Shown piece by piece: positions 1 to 10,014 of a stretch of 64,000 nucleotides of DNA. The DNA is taken from positions 2,714,136-2,778,135 of the forward strand of contig JAWPMR010000001.1 in the NCBI GenBank assembly GCA_033344815.1, in the 5' to 3' direction. This DNA comes from Paracoccaceae bacterium. Lineage in GTDB: Bacteria; Pseudomonadota; Alphaproteobacteria; Rhodobacterales; Rhodobacteraceae. Under the pieces are notes generated by a model. It searched no databases, was not told the DNA's origin, and was given only the letters and a program-made list of their open reading frames with translations. The translations under genes were made by a program, and so were the position numbers. How positions within the stretch are numbered: the stretch's first letter is position 1; every line of letters begins with the position of its first letter.

Positions 1-2176
1 TCGCCCAGGCAATCGACAGCCCATCATAAGTTGCCGTTCCGCGTCCAATTTCGTCCAGAATAACCAATGCACGGTCATCGGCTTGATTCAGGATCGCTGC
101 TGTCTCGACCATTTCAACCATAAAGGTTGATCGACCGCGTGCCAGATCATCGGAGGCACCCACCCTGCTGAAAAGTTGGCTGATCAATCCGATGTGCGCC
201 GTCCGGGCAGGTACGAAACTACCGATCTGTGCCAGCAAAGCGATAATCGCGTTTTGACGAAGGAACGTGGATTTACCGGCCATATTGGGCCCGGTGAGCA
301 GCCAGATGTTTGCACTCTTTTCTTCTGCGCTCAATTTGCAATCATTTGCAATAAACGGCTCCCCTGAACCAGTCTTGAGAGCGTGCTCAACAACAGGATG
401 CCTGCCGCCTTCGATTTCAAAAGCGCGGCTGTCATCAACCTGTGGGGCCACCCAATTTTCTGTAACCGCCAGTTCGGCCAATGCGGTTGCCAAATCAAAC
501 TCTGCCAAACCACCCGCAGTTTGTACGATTTTTGCTGCGTCATCCAGAACATGGTTGCGCAGAGTTTCAAACAGTCGCTGCTCAATTTCCAGCGCGCGAC
601 CACCTGCATTGAGGATCTTTGTCTCCATTTCGGAGAGTTCAACAGTCGTGAACCTCACCTGATTTGCGGTGGTCTGGCGATGAATAAAGGTCTCGGACAA
701 AGGTGGGGACAGCATTTTATCCGCATGCGTGGCGGGGGTTTCAACGAAGTACCCAAGGACGTTGTTATGTTTGATTTTGAGAGACGAAATACCCGTGTTA
801 GAGACGAATTCGGTTTGCATTTGTGCGATCACACTCCGGCCTTCATCGCGCAGCTTGCGGGCTTCGTCCAGCCCCTCATCAATGCCCGGTGCTATGAAAC
901 CACCATCTCTGGCAAGCAGGGGAGGCTCTGCAACCAACGCTGTCTCCAGGTGATCAATTAAAATGCCATGACCCTCCAAGGATCGTTGAGCATATCTCAA
1001 GAGATCCGGCAGATCGGATTTTGCCAGATTAGTATGCAGCATTTCCGCCTGCACTAATCCATTTCGAACACTGGCCAGATCCCTCGGGCCGCCACGGTTC
1101 AAAGACAGGCGCGAAAGCGCACGATCAAGGTCGGGAACCTTACGAAGTTGCTCACGAATGTCCTGACGTTGCACTTGCGTGTCGCTTACCCAAGCAACGG
1201 CGGCCAAGCGGTCACGTACTGTGTCCAAAACACGCGATGGGCTCGAAAGACGCTGTTCCAGAAGGCGCGCGCCCCCGGCCGTGACGGTCTTGTCAATCAC
1301 TGAGAGCAAAGATCCGGCCCGGCCACCTGACAGGGTTTTTGTCAGTTCAAGGTTGCGTCGTGTTGCGGCATCAATTTGTACGGTGCGGGTTTCTGCCTCT
1401 TTTTGCGGGGGACGCAACAGAGGCAGCTTTCCTTTTTGAGTGATTTCCAGATATTGCAGCACGGCGCCCATCGCCGCGACTTCTGATCGCTCAAACGTAC
1501 CAAATGAGTCTAGCGTTTCGATCTCAAAAAGGTTGCAAAGCCGGTTCTCTCCGCTGGTGCTGTCAAAGGCGGAACGCGCGAGGCCCGTCAGAGCGATGCC
1601 GAAGTCATTCGCAATGTCGCGCATGTCCGCTTCTTTGGTCTCGCTCACGATCAATTCAGAAGGCGCCAAACGCGCCAATTCCGGTCCCAGGCGCGGGAAA
1701 GCCAAAGGCATTACATGAAACGCGCCCGTGGAAATGTCGACCCATGCGAGGGCCTGTTCGTCTCTAACTTGGGCAAAAGCGGCCAAATAGTTGTGTTTTC
1801 GAGCCTCCAGGAGACTTTCTTCGGTCAAGGTTCCGGGGGTCACCAACCGCACCACATCGCGTTTTACGACCGATTTTGAACCCCGCCGTTTTGCTTCTGC
1901 CGGGCTTTCCATTTGTTCGCAAACGGCGACACGAAACCCCTTGCGTATCAGGGATAACAAATACCCTTCCGCGGCGTGAACCGGAACACCGCACATCGGA
2001 ATGTCGGCTCCGTTATGTTTACCGCGTTTGGTCAGCGCGATGTCGAGCGCCTCAGACGCGGCGACCGCATCCTGAAAAAACATCTCATAGAAATCACCCA
2101 TACGATAAAATAAAAGGGCGTCCGAATATTCGGCCTTCAATTCCAGATATTGTGCCATCATAGGCGTGACGGTCAT
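1..2176 (-). CDS. mutS: DNA mismatch repair protein MutS (3' end cut by window edge)
   Basis: MutS recognises base mismatches and small loops after replication and recruits MutL using ATP. The reading frame stays open from the ATG at 2176 to the left edge, about 725 codons, so roughly the last 130-150 residues of a normal MutS are outside the window. The N-terminus carries the mismatch-contacting GDFYEMF motif. A Walker A segment, GPNMAGKST, lies near residue 627, and the Walker B region reads DEIGRGTATYDG near residue 710. The start chosen is MTVTPMMAQY; the two ATGs a few codons later are possible alternatives. The gene is divergent from maeB across 138 bp. The family assignment is secure; the true C-terminus cannot be seen. 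Confidence 0.96.
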   Translation of the reverse strand, partial: MTVTPMMAQYLELKAEYSDALLFYRMGDFYEMFFQDAVAASEALDIALTKRGKHNGADIPMCGVPVHAAEGYLLSLIRKGFRVAVCEQMESPAEAKRRGSKSVVKRDVVRLVTPGTLTEESLLEARKHNYLAAFAQVRDEQALAWVDISTGAFHVMPLAFPRLGPELARLAPSELIVSETKEADMRDIANDFGIALTGLARSAFDSTSGENRLCNLFEIETLDSFGTFERSEVAAMGAVLQYLEITQKGKLPLLRPPQKEAETRTVQIDAATRRNLELTKTLSGGRAGSLLSVIDKTVTAGGARLLEQRLSSPSRVLDTVRDRLAAVAWVSDTQVQRQDIREQLRKVPDLDRALSRLSLNRGGPRDLASVRNGLVQAEMLHTNLAKSDLPDLLRYAQRSLEGHGILIDHLETALVAEPPLLARDGGFIAPGIDEGLDEARKLRDEGRSVIAQMQTEFVSNTGISSLKIKHNNVLGYFVETPATHADKMLSPPLSETFIHRQTTANQVRFTTVELSEMETKILNAGGRALEIEQRLFETLRNHVLDDAAKIVQTAGGLAEFDLATALAELAVTENWVAPQVDDSRAFEIEGGRHPVVEHALKTGSGEPFIANDCKLSAEEKSANIWLLTGPNMAGKSTFLRQNAIIALLAQIGSFVPARTAHIGLISQLFSRVGASDDLARGRSTFMVEMVETAAILNQADDRALVILDEIGRGTATYDGLSIAWA

Positions 2177-2314
2177 GCGAAGCCCCCCGGCGGTTTTGCC
2201 AGACCTTACAAACGCGGACGCGCAGGTAAAAGCAACAAATGCTGCCTGCTTGAGGCGGCGCGCGCGCTGGGCTAGAGGTTATGGGCTCTGAACATCAACA
2301 AAGGCCGCCTTCCT

Positions 2315-4570
2315 ATGTCAAAATCCCGCGTGACCCCCGAAGAGGCACTGGCCTTTCACCTCGAACCCACACCCGGTAAATTTGAGATCACGGCAACCGT
2401 GCCAATGACAACGCAGCGTGATTTGAGCCTTGCCTATTCACCCGGTGTTGCGGTGCCTTGTGAAGCGATTGCTGAAAACCCCGAAACGGCCTACGATTAT
2501 ACCAACAAGGGAAACCTTGTCGCGGTCATTTCCAACGGTACGGCGGTTTTGGGTCTGGGCAATCTGGGCGCGCTGGCGTCAAAGCCGGTCATGGAAGGCA
2601 AGGCGGTTTTGTTCAAACGCTTTGCTGATGTGAATAGCATCGATATCGAACTCGATACCGAAGATACGGATGCCTTTATCAATGCTGTGAAATTGATGGG
2701 CCCGACTTTTGGCGGCATCAACCTTGAAGACATCAAGGCACCGGAATGTTTCATTATCGAACAACGTCTCAAAGAAGAGATGGACATCCCGGTCTTTCAC
2801 GATGACCAGCACGGTACGGCGGTGATCTGTGCTGCGGGGTTACTGAATGCGCTCAAGATTTCCGGCAAGAAGATAGAAGACGTTCGGATCGTGCTGAATG
2901 GTGCGGGTGCGGCGGGCATTGCGTGTCTTGAACTGCTCAAGGCGATGGGCGCGCGCCATCAGAATTGCATCATGTGTGATACCAAGGGCGTGATTTACCA
3001 AGGCCGGGCGGAGGGGATGAACCAGTGGAAATCAGGTCACGCTGTCGCCACTGAAATGCGCACACTCAAGGATGCAATGCAGGGCGCAGACGTCTTCCTG
3101 GGCGTTTCGGTGAAAGGTGCAGTAACGCAAGAAATGGTCACAAGTATGGGTGAAAACCCGGTGATTTTTGCCATGGCGAACCCTGATCCTGAAATCACGC
3201 CTGAGGAAGCGCATGAAGTTCGTCCGGACGCAATTGTCGCCACCGGCCGCAGCGATTATCCCAATCAGGTGAATAACGTTCTGGGGTTTCCATATCTGTT
3301 TCGTGGGGCGCTCGATATCAATGCCCGCGCAATTAATGATGAGATGAAGATTGCCTGTGCCCATGCGCTTGCCAACCTCGCGCGCGAGGATGTGCCAGAT
3401 GAGGTGGCACTTGCCTATGGTAAAAACCTGTCTTTTGGCCGCGATTACATTATCCCCACACCCTTTGATCCGCGTCTGATCCATCGGGTGCCCCCGGCGG
3501 TTGCGCAAGCTGGCATGAACACCGGGGCAGCGCGGCGTCCAATCATCGACATGGACGCTTATGAGCTTTCTCTGAAGTCGCGCATGGATCCGACCGCAAG
3601 TATTTTGCGCGGGATCAACACACGGGCGCGTGCCAATCAGGCCCGTATGATTTTTGCCGAGGGTGACGATCCACGCGTTTTGCGCGCTGCGGTGATGTAT
3701 CAACGTGCTGGGCTTGGCAAAGCACTGGTTGTAGGACGTGAAGATGACGTTAAGGCAAAGCTCGAAGCGGCGGGGCTTGAGGGTGCAAACCGTGAGATCG
3801 AAATCGTAAATGCGGCCAATACGACCCATTTAGAGACATATAAGCGGTTTCTCTACAATCGACTTCATCGCCGCGGTTTTGATGCACCCGATATTCACCG
3901 GCTCGCAGCGCGCGACCGGCACGTGTTTTCTGCGCTTATGCTTGCCCATGGACATGGTGACGGTTTGGTAACGGGCGCGACTCGGAAATCTGCCCATATT
4001 CTGGACCGCATCAATCACGTTTTTGACGCGGACAAGGATAACGGGGCAGCGGGTATAACGGCGCTTTTGCACAAGGGCCGGATCGTTTTCATTGCTGACA
4101 CCATTGTCAATGAATGGCCCGATGAGGAAGACCTTGCCAATATCGCGGAACGTGCCGCCACGGTTGCCCAGAACATGGGGTTGGAGCCGCGCGTTGCGTT
4201 TGTCAGCTTTTCGACCTTTGGATACCCGGTGTCAGAACGGGCGGAAAAGATGGCCAAAGCGGCGGATGTGCTGGATCAACGTGGCGTCAGTTTCGAATAT
4301 GAGGGCGAGATGACCGTGGATGTGGCGATGAACACGCGGGTGCAGGAAAGTTATCCGTTTTCGCGCTTGACTGGTCCCGCCAATATCCTTGTTGTGCCCG
4401 CACGTCATTCTGCCAGCATTTCGGTGAAGCTGATGCAGGAAATGGCGGGTGCGACCGTTATTGGTCCAATCCTCGCGGGTGTCGATGGATCGATTCAGAT
4501 TTGTTCAACCGGGTCGACGGCCAATGACATTCTCAACATGGCTGTATTGGCCGCCTGCAAGGTTGGTTAG
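2315..4570 (+). CDS. maeB: NADP-dependent malic enzyme with phosphotransacetylase-like C-terminal domain
   Basis: Oxidatively decarboxylates malate to pyruvate and CO2, supplying NADPH and pyruvate when cells grow on C4 acids or acetate. At 751 aa it matches the long MaeB class. Residues 1 to about 425 are the malic enzyme domain, with a nucleotide-binding GAGAAG loop near residues 195-200. From about residue 430 a phosphate acetyl/butyryltransferase-like domain follows; in this class it is regulatory rather than catalytic as far as is known. The gene stands alone, divergent from mutS and convergent with msrA, whose stop codon is 3 bp away. The ATG at 2315 gives the standard N-terminus. Confidence 0.95.
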   Translation: MSKSRVTPEEALAFHLEPTPGKFEITATVPMTTQRDLSLAYSPGVAVPCEAIAENPETAYDYTNKGNLVAVISNGTAVLGLGNLGALASKPVMEGKAVLFKRFADVNSIDIELDTEDTDAFINAVKLMGPTFGGINLEDIKAPECFIIEQRLKEEMDIPVFHDDQHGTAVICAAGLLNALKISGKKIEDVRIVLNGAGAAGIACLELLKAMGARHQNCIMCDTKGVIYQGRAEGMNQWKSGHAVATEMRTLKDAMQGADVFLGVSVKGAVTQEMVTSMGENPVIFAMANPDPEITPEEAHEVRPDAIVATGRSDYPNQVNNVLGFPYLFRGALDINARAINDEMKIACAHALANLAREDVPDEVALAYGKNLSFGRDYIIPTPFDPRLIHRVPPAVAQAGMNTGAARRPIIDMDAYELSLKSRMDPTASILRGINTRARANQARMIFAEGDDPRVLRAAVMYQRAGLGKALVVGREDDVKAKLEAAGLEGANREIEIVNAANTTHLETYKRFLYNRLHRRGFDAPDIHRLAARDRHVFSALMLAHGHGDGLVTGATRKSAHILDRINHVFDADKDNGAAGITALLHKGRIVFIADTIVNEWPDEEDLANIAERAATVAQNMGLEPRVAFVSFSTFGYPVSERAEKMAKAADVLDQRGVSFEYEGEMTVDVAMNTRVQESYPFSRLTGPANILVVPARHSASISVKLMQEMAGATVIGPILAGVDGSIQICSTGSTANDILNMAVLAACKVG

Positions 4571-4573
4571 GGC

Positions 4574-5236
4574 CTAGCTTCCCGCGAATGGCGCCGCATT
4601 GCCCCAGAGTTCTTTGACACGCGCATCCCTGCCGCAAGCGTTGCGGTAGGCCGTGTAGGCATTGGATTTTCGCTTGGGGCCGAACCTGGTGATGATCAGC
4701 TTCGAGCTTTTGTAGTAATCTTGGTGATAGGCATCTGCCGGATAGAATTCTGATGCGCGCAAGATAGGTGTGACAATCGCTTGCCCCAAATCATTCTGGG
4801 CCTTGCCGATGGCTGCTTTGGCGACACGTTCTTCTGATGCGGAGCTGACGAAAATGGCGGTGCGATAGCTGTCACCCCGATCGCAAAACTGTCCACCTGC
4901 ATCGGTTGGATCTACGGAGCGCAAAAACAGATCCAACAGCGCGCGTTGGTTAATCACGCTGGGATCATATGAGATTTGAACTGCCTCATAATGCCCTGTG
5001 CCGCCTGATGTTACCTGTTTGTAAGTCGGATTCGGCGTTGTGCCGCCTGCAAAGCCCGACACCGCCTCCGTAACACCTTTGACCTTTTCGAAGTCTGCTT
5101 CCACGCACCAGAAACACCCCCCTGCGACGATCAGCGTTTCCAATTCCGCAGCATGAGATTTGTGGGTTTGTGCCACAAGACCAAGTGCAATCATTCCGGC
5201 CAAGGCAATGGACTTCAACGTGTCGCGTTTAAGCAT
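4574..5236 (-). CDS. msrA: Exported peptide-methionine (S)-S-oxide reductase MsrA
   Basis: Reduces methionine-S-sulfoxide in oxidised proteins. The catalytic motif GGCFWC places the reactive cysteine at residue 41. It is preceded by a typical Sec signal peptide (basic MLKRDTLKS, hydrophobic stretch, AxA-type end near residue 30), so I infer a periplasmic enzyme that repairs envelope proteins; many MsrA proteins are cytoplasmic. Cysteines near the C-terminus (in the NACGRD segment) could be resolving residues. The ATG is preceded by an AAAGGAG ribosome binding site. It converges with maeB with almost no spacer. Confidence 0.93.
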   Translation of the reverse strand: MLKRDTLKSIALAGMIALGLVAQTHKSHAAELETLIVAGGCFWCVEADFEKVKGVTEAVSGFAGGTTPNPTYKQVTSGGTGHYEAVQISYDPSVINQRALLDLFLRSVDPTDAGGQFCDRGDSYRTAIFVSSASEERVAKAAIGKAQNDLGQAIVTPILRASEFYPADAYHQDYYKSSKLIITRFGPKRKSNAYTAYRNACGRDARVKELWGNAAPFAGS

Positions 5237-5427
5237 TTCGTGTCTCCTTTGTGCTCAGAATGAAACGCCAATGCATTTGTCGCAACTCACGAGCCTGCGA
5301 TATCACGGGCAGGTGAAATGTGTTTATGTCTTGGCATTTCCTGATCAGCTTTTTAGCGTGTTTTGAAACATCAAAGGTGATCTGGCTTGCCGAATGAAAC
5401 AAAATACGTTGCTGGAAAGGCCCGGTA

Positions 5428-6123
5428 ATGCGGATCGCCATGTGGTCCGGACCCCGCAATTTGTCCACTGCGATGATGTATAGTTTCGGCGCGCGGGCTG
5501 ATTTTGCGGTAATGGATGAGCCGTTTTACGCGGCATATCTGGCGCAGTCTGGAGCGGATCACCCGATGCGGGACGAGATTCTAGCGAGCCAGCAAACTGA
5601 TCCAGAAGCCGTAGCGTCACTGTGTACCCAAACGAAGGGGACGCCGCATCTTTATATGAAGCACATGCCGCACCACATGTTGGACGGGTTTCCACTCGAC
5701 TGGGCTCTGGATTGCGTCAATATCCATCTGCTGCGTCACCCGGCGCGGGTCATTGCCAGCTATGCGGCAAAACGGGAATCGCCGACGTTGGAGGACATCG
5801 GATATGCGCAACAATTGACGCTATTCGAAACCTTGGGCGGCGTGGTCATTGATAGCACCGATATCCGCGCTGATCCCGAGCGCGCACTAGGACGGTTGTG
5901 CGATTCAATTGATTTGATGTTTGATCCAGCGATGCTTCGTTGGCCTGCGGGTCCCCGCGCAGAGGATGGGGTTTGGGCGGCGCACTGGTACAATGCGGTT
6001 CACAAAAGTACCGGTTTTGCCGGTGCCGAAGCGCCGCTGCCCGATCTAGAGGGGCAGGCAGCAAATGTGTTGGCACAAGCACTTCCGATTTATGAAACGA
6101 TGAGCGGCCATGCGCTCAAATAA
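5428..6123 (+). CDS. P-loop sulfotransferase-like protein
   Basis: A 231-aa protein of the sulfotransferase-like P-loop family. The N-terminus reads MWSGPRNLSTAMM, a variant of the PAPS-binding loop of sulfotransferases. A second hallmark, LLRHPARVIASY, resembles the 3'-phosphate-binding 'RxPxxxxxS' segment. Related bacterial proteins are often annotated as branched-chain aminotransferase-linked or as HAD-family by error; the substrate is unknown and I do not assign one. The start at 5428 follows a GGAAAGG site. It converges with argG, with 6 bp between the stop codons. The sulfotransferase fold is fairly sure; the reaction is inference. Confidence 0.7.
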   Translation: MRIAMWSGPRNLSTAMMYSFGARADFAVMDEPFYAAYLAQSGADHPMRDEILASQQTDPEAVASLCTQTKGTPHLYMKHMPHHMLDGFPLDWALDCVNIHLLRHPARVIASYAAKRESPTLEDIGYAQQLTLFETLGGVVIDSTDIRADPERALGRLCDSIDLMFDPAMLRWPAGPRAEDGVWAAHWYNAVHKSTGFAGAEAPLPDLEGQAANVLAQALPIYETMSGHALK

Positions 6124-6129
6124 TGCGTT

Positions 6130-7347
6130 TTATTTCAGACGGCGCTCGCGTGCGGCCAAAAGCTTCAGGCGCAGTGCACTCAATTGAATAAAGCCTGCTG
6201 CGTCTTTTTGGTCATAAGCACCTGCGTCATCTTCAAATGTCACATGCGCTTCGGAATAGAGGCTGTGATCCGACCAGCGGCCCACAGTCCGGACGTGACC
6301 TTTGTACAATTTCAACCGAACGGTTCCACAGACATGGGTTTGTGACGCATCAATAGCGGCTTGCAGCATCGTGCGTTCAGGGCTGTACCAGAAACCATTG
6401 TAAATCAGTTCGGCATAGCGCGGCATCAATTCATCCTTGAGGTGCATCGCCCCGCGATCCAGCGTGATCGATTCGATAGCGCGGTGCGCTTCGAGCAGGA
6501 GCGTGCCACCCGGCGTTTCATAGATTCCACGCGACTTCATGCCGACAAAGCGGCCCTCAACCAGATCAAGGCGGCCACATCCGTGTTTGCCGCCCAGTTC
6601 ATTGAGTTTGGTCAGAATGGTCGCGGGGGACATGGCCTCGCCGTTTATGCTGACAGCGTCACCTTTTTCAAATCCAACTTCGACGTATTCGGGCGTATCG
6701 GGCGCACTCTCAGGGCTAACCGTGCGTTGGTAAACATATTCGGGCGCATCAACAGCGGGGTCTTCGAGGACTTTGCCCTCTGAAGAGGTGTGCAGCAGGT
6801 TGGCATCGACACTAAAGGGCGCCTCACCACGTTTGTCCTTTGCGATCGGGATCTGGTTTTTTTCGGCAAAGTCGATCAGTTTGGTTCGGCTAGAGAGGTC
6901 CCATTCCCGCCACGGTGCGATCACTTTGATATCCGGGTTTAACGCATAGGCGGCAAGTTCAAACCGGACCTGATCATTGCCTTTGCCCGTCGCGCCGTGG
7001 GCCACCGCATCTGCGCCGGTTTCTTCGGCGATTTCAACGAGGCGTTTGGAAATCAACGGTCGCGCAATTGAGGTACCAAGCAAATACAGGCCTTCATACA
7101 CTGCATTGGCACGAAACATCGGAAAGACAAAGTCGCGTACGAATTCTTCGCGCACATCTTCGATGTAGATTTGCGAAGCGCCCATCAACTCGGCTTTCTT
7201 GCGCGCCGGTTCGAGTTCTTCGCCCTGACCAAGATCAGCCGTGAAGGTCACAACCTCGCAACCGTATTCGGTTTGCAGCCATTTCAGAATGATTGATGTA
7301 TCCAGGCCGCCGGAATAGGCGAGGACAACTTTTTTGGGCGCAGACAT
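6130..7347 (-). CDS. argG: Argininosuccinate synthase
   Basis: Condenses citrulline and aspartate with ATP to argininosuccinate, the penultimate step of arginine synthesis. At 405 aa it has the normal length. The ATP-pyrophosphatase loop SGGLDTS lies at residues 12-18, and the [10 protein letters not shown] segment that binds citrulline/aspartate is intact. The ATG follows a GGAAGAA site. The neighbours (sulfotransferase-like gene, ilvA) suggest a monocistronic unit. argJ of the same pathway is about 29 kb away on the same strand, so arginine genes are scattered as is usual in this group. Confidence 0.97.
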   Translation of the reverse strand: MSAPKKVVLAYSGGLDTSIILKWLQTEYGCEVVTFTADLGQGEELEPARKKAELMGASQIYIEDVREEFVRDFVFPMFRANAVYEGLYLLGTSIARPLISKRLVEIAEETGADAVAHGATGKGNDQVRFELAAYALNPDIKVIAPWREWDLSSRTKLIDFAEKNQIPIAKDKRGEAPFSVDANLLHTSSEGKVLEDPAVDAPEYVYQRTVSPESAPDTPEYVEVGFEKGDAVSINGEAMSPATILTKLNELGGKHGCGRLDLVEGRFVGMKSRGIYETPGGTLLLEAHRAIESITLDRGAMHLKDELMPRYAELIYNGFWYSPERTMLQAAIDASQTHVCGTVRLKLYKGHVRTVGRWSDHSLYSEAHVTFEDDAGAYDQKDAAGFIQLSALRLKLLAARERRLK

Positions 7348-7418
7348 TGAGTTCTTCCTTAGTCACATTTGCAGCAGCCGATACCGGGTTTTATGGATCG
7401 CAGCAAGGTTGAACCGCG

Positions 7419-7447
7419 TTGACCAAATGTGGATGCGCCCCTAGAGA
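7419..7447 (+). promoter_or_regulatory. Candidate sigma-70 promoter for ilvA
   Basis: TTGACC at 7419-7424 and TAGAGA at 7442-7447 are separated by exactly 17 bp and lie 34 bp upstream of the ilvA start codon, facing it. The -35 element differs from TTGACA at one position and the -10 element is moderate. This is pattern matching only. Confidence 0.4.
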
Positions 7448-7480
7448 TCAAAGACCCAATGGATCAAAAGGAGTGGGCGC

Positions 7481-8716
7481 ATGGCCCCGACTGATTTCGT
7501 ACAGGCGGCCAAGGCGGCCGAACACGAAATGCGCGCGGTGTTTCCAGCCACGCCACTGCTTCGAAATGATCACCTGTCTGATCGGTTTGAAGCAGACGTC
7601 TGGCTCAAGCGCGAAGACCTGAGCCCGGTGCGATCCTATAAACTGCGGGGCGCTTTCAATGCCATGCGCAAGGTCATTCCGGGCCAATCTCTTTTTGTCT
7701 GCGCCAGTGCGGGCAATCACGCACAGGGTGTTGCGTTTATGTGTCGGCATTTTGGTGTGCAGGGTGTCATTTTCATGCCAGTCACGACTCCACAGCAGAA
7801 AATCCAGAAGACGCGCATATTTGGCGGGGATCAGGTCGAAATTCGCCTTGTTGGAGACTATTTCGACAAAACGCTGTCGGCTGCCCAGACGTATTGTCAT
7901 GACGCTGGCGCGCATTTTCTGTCACCGTTTGACGATGAGGATGTGATCGAGGGTCAGGCGTCGGTAGCTGTTGAAATTGAGGCGCAATTGGGTCGCGTGC
8001 CTGACAGGATTGTTTTGCCGGTTGGTGGCGGTGGTTTGTCCGCCGGTGTGCGTAGCTATTTTGCGGATCAATGCGCCTATACTTTTGTTGAACCGACAGG
8101 GGCGCAGAGTCTTGGCTTTGCCTTGAAAGAGGGCGCGCCGGTAGATGTTTCCCCGATCAACAGTTTTGTGGATGGGGCTGCCGTTGCCAAATTGGGCGCG
8201 CGCACGTTTGAACGTTTAAAAGGTGTTGTATCGGGTGATGTGATCCATTTGTCCGAGGACCGCATATGCACCACCATTGTTGAGATGTTAAATGTCGAAG
8301 GCATCGTTCTGGAACCCGCGGGGGCCTTGGCGATCGAGGCTTTGTCGGATCTCGCCAATGTCATCAAGGGCAAATCGGTCGTTTGCGTTGCGTCGGGCGG
8401 TAATTTTGACTTTGAACGCCTGCCTGAGGTCAAAGAACGTGCGCAGCGGTATTCCGGTGTCAAAAAATACTTCATTTTGCGCATGCCGCAACGTCCCGGT
8501 GCGTTAAAGGAGTTCTTGAGTATTCTGGGTCCTGATGATGACATTGCCCGGTTTGAATACCTCAAGAAATCTGCGCGCAACTTCGGATCTGTATTGATTG
8601 GTATCGAAACAACGCGGCCGGAAAATTTTGCGAGATTTCTGGGTGAATTGGACACCGCCGGGTTCACCTATACCGACATCACCAATGATGAGACGCTGGC
8701 ACAATTTGTCATTTGA
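7481..8716 (+). CDS. ilvA: Threonine dehydratase (threonine ammonia-lyase)
   Basis: PLP-dependent deamination of threonine to 2-oxobutanoate, the first step toward isoleucine. The PLP lysine is K54 in the SYKLRGA motif, the cofactor loop SAGNHAQG follows near residue 77, and the glycine-rich phosphate-binding loop VGGGGLS is near residue 180. The 411-aa length with a C-terminal stretch from about residue 325 (ending in the TYTDITNDE region) indicates one ACT-like regulatory domain, so feedback control by branched-chain amino acids is likely. A GGAG site precedes the ATG. The SDR gene starts 9 bp downstream and is probably co-transcribed. Confidence 0.93.
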   Translation: MAPTDFVQAAKAAEHEMRAVFPATPLLRNDHLSDRFEADVWLKREDLSPVRSYKLRGAFNAMRKVIPGQSLFVCASAGNHAQGVAFMCRHFGVQGVIFMPVTTPQQKIQKTRIFGGDQVEIRLVGDYFDKTLSAAQTYCHDAGAHFLSPFDDEDVIEGQASVAVEIEAQLGRVPDRIVLPVGGGGLSAGVRSYFADQCAYTFVEPTGAQSLGFALKEGAPVDVSPINSFVDGAAVAKLGARTFERLKGVVSGDVIHLSEDRICTTIVEMLNVEGIVLEPAGALAIEALSDLANVIKGKSVVCVASGGNFDFERLPEVKERAQRYSGVKKYFILRMPQRPGALKEFLSILGPDDDIARFEYLKKSARNFGSVLIGIETTRPENFARFLGELDTAGFTYTDITNDETLAQFVI

Positions 8717-8725
8717 GGAGTGTCG

Positions 8726-9538
8726 ATGCGATTTGAAGACAAAACTGTTGTCATTACTGGCGGGGCCAGCGGTATTGGCGCAGCATTGGCACTATTGTTG
8801 TCGCAAAAAGGGGCGCGGGTCGCGATTGCGGATCGCAATGAAGATTTGGTCCAAACGGTTGCATCACGAATTGGCTGTTTGGGGTTCGTGTGCGATGTGT
8901 CGCAAGAAGACCAAATCAAACGTCTGGTCCGCGACGCTTCCGATGCGCTGGGCGCGATAGAAGCATTCGTCTCTAATGCGGGCCTTTTTGGTACCCAGTC
9001 TGGTCATGCCGCCTCTGCACCGGATGAAGTATGGATGCAAAACTGGTCCGTTCACGTTATGGCTCATGTTTATGCCGCGCGCGCCTTATTACCTGAGATG
9101 CTGGCGCAGGGATCAGGTTATTTCATCAACGTCGCCTCTGCCGCCGGTTTGCTCAATCAAATCGAAAACGCCGCCTATTCCGCTACGAAACAAGCTGCCG
9201 TGAGTTTCGCGGAGTCGCTTGCTATCACCCATGGCGATGACGGGATCGGTGTTTCGGTGGTTTGTCCGCAATACGTCGCGACGCCTTTGATTGGTCTGGA
9301 CAACCGAGATGCGATAGAGGCTGATGGGTTGCTTACCGCGCAAGAGGTCGCTGAAGCCATCATCAGCGGTGTTGAGACAGATCGGTTCATGATTTTACCA
9401 CATCCCGAAATAGCGGAATTTGCGCAATCTCGAGCACGAGATCACGATACATGGATTACTGGGATGCAGCGCCTGAGAGCCAAGTCGCTGGCTCAGTTAG
9501 GGCCTGAACGTGCAGCGGAACTTTATCGGCTCGTCTAG
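8726..9538 (+). CDS. SDR-family NAD(P)-dependent oxidoreductase
   Basis: A classical short-chain dehydrogenase of 270 aa. The Rossmann motif TGGASGIG is at residues 11-18, the structural NAG at about residue 85, and the catalytic triad S138, Y151, K155 (YSATK) is present. The substrate cannot be read from the sequence. I chose the ATG at 8726 because GAGGAG ends 5 bp upstream; the GTG at 8720 overlaps that site. The gene follows ilvA by 9 bp. Its stop shares the palindromic CTAG with the stop of the HPt gene on the other strand. Confidence 0.85.
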   Translation: MRFEDKTVVITGGASGIGAALALLLSQKGARVAIADRNEDLVQTVASRIGCLGFVCDVSQEDQIKRLVRDASDALGAIEAFVSNAGLFGTQSGHAASAPDEVWMQNWSVHVMAHVYAARALLPEMLAQGSGYFINVASAAGLLNQIENAAYSATKQAAVSFAESLAITHGDDGIGVSVVCPQYVATPLIGLDNRDAIEADGLLTAQEVAEAIISGVETDRFMILPHPEIAEFAQSRARDHDTWITGMQRLRAKSLAQLGPERAAELYRLV

Positions 9539-9867
9539 CTTGCAAGCTTTAATGACACTTCATTGACAAAAATCGCACGGGACTGATCATACGAGCGTAT
9601 AATTTCATCCACATCGACATAAGAAGAAGCATCCTTGGATACCGCGGTTTCCCCGGCCTGGCAAAGGCCAGAGAAATGCTGAAATCCCAAACTGAGGGCG
9701 CTGCCCTTTAGAAAATGCAATTTCTCTTCGAGGTCGGTTTGGTTTTCCTTTTTTGACAGCTCTGAGATGGCATCGTCGACCTCGTCCAAAAACAATTCGA
9801 TGACCTCATCAAAATCTTCAGCGCCAACTTCGTCACGCAGCGTTAAAACTCTGTCCCAGTCAATCAT
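9535..9867 (-). CDS. Histidine phosphotransfer (HPt) domain protein
   Basis: A stand-alone 110-aa HPt module that would relay phosphate between a hybrid histidine kinase and a response regulator. The phosphorylatable histidine is H51 in the HFLKGSALSLG motif, in a helical, acidic protein. The start at MIDWDRV is preferred because GGAG lies 6 bp before it; an ATG pair at 9880-9882 would add five residues. It is divergent (147 bp) from a response-regulator/PP2C gene, which suggests they act in the same relay, although no kinase is nearby. The 3' end overlaps the SDR stop by four bases. Confidence 0.85.
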   Translation of the reverse strand: MIDWDRVLTLRDEVGAEDFDEVIELFLDEVDDAISELSKKENQTDLEEKLHFLKGSALSLGFQHFSGLCQAGETAVSKDASSYVDVDEIIRSYDQSRAIFVNEVSLKLAS

Positions 9868-10014
9868 CTCGCTCTCCATCATCTGGGGCGGAATGATGCG
9901 GCCAACATCCTAAAATCTGGTATCCGTGAATGAATCCTTTTAGCCGAATTTTAGTTTCACCGAGTGTTAATCATGCTGGTTTAATCACCTACATAGATTT
10001 GAATAGAGATTTCC

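Noticed and set aside
9966-9988. Possible second CtrA site upstream of the receiver-PP2C gene
   Set aside because: The two TTAA halves are 10 bp apart rather than 7, so it does not meet the consensus.
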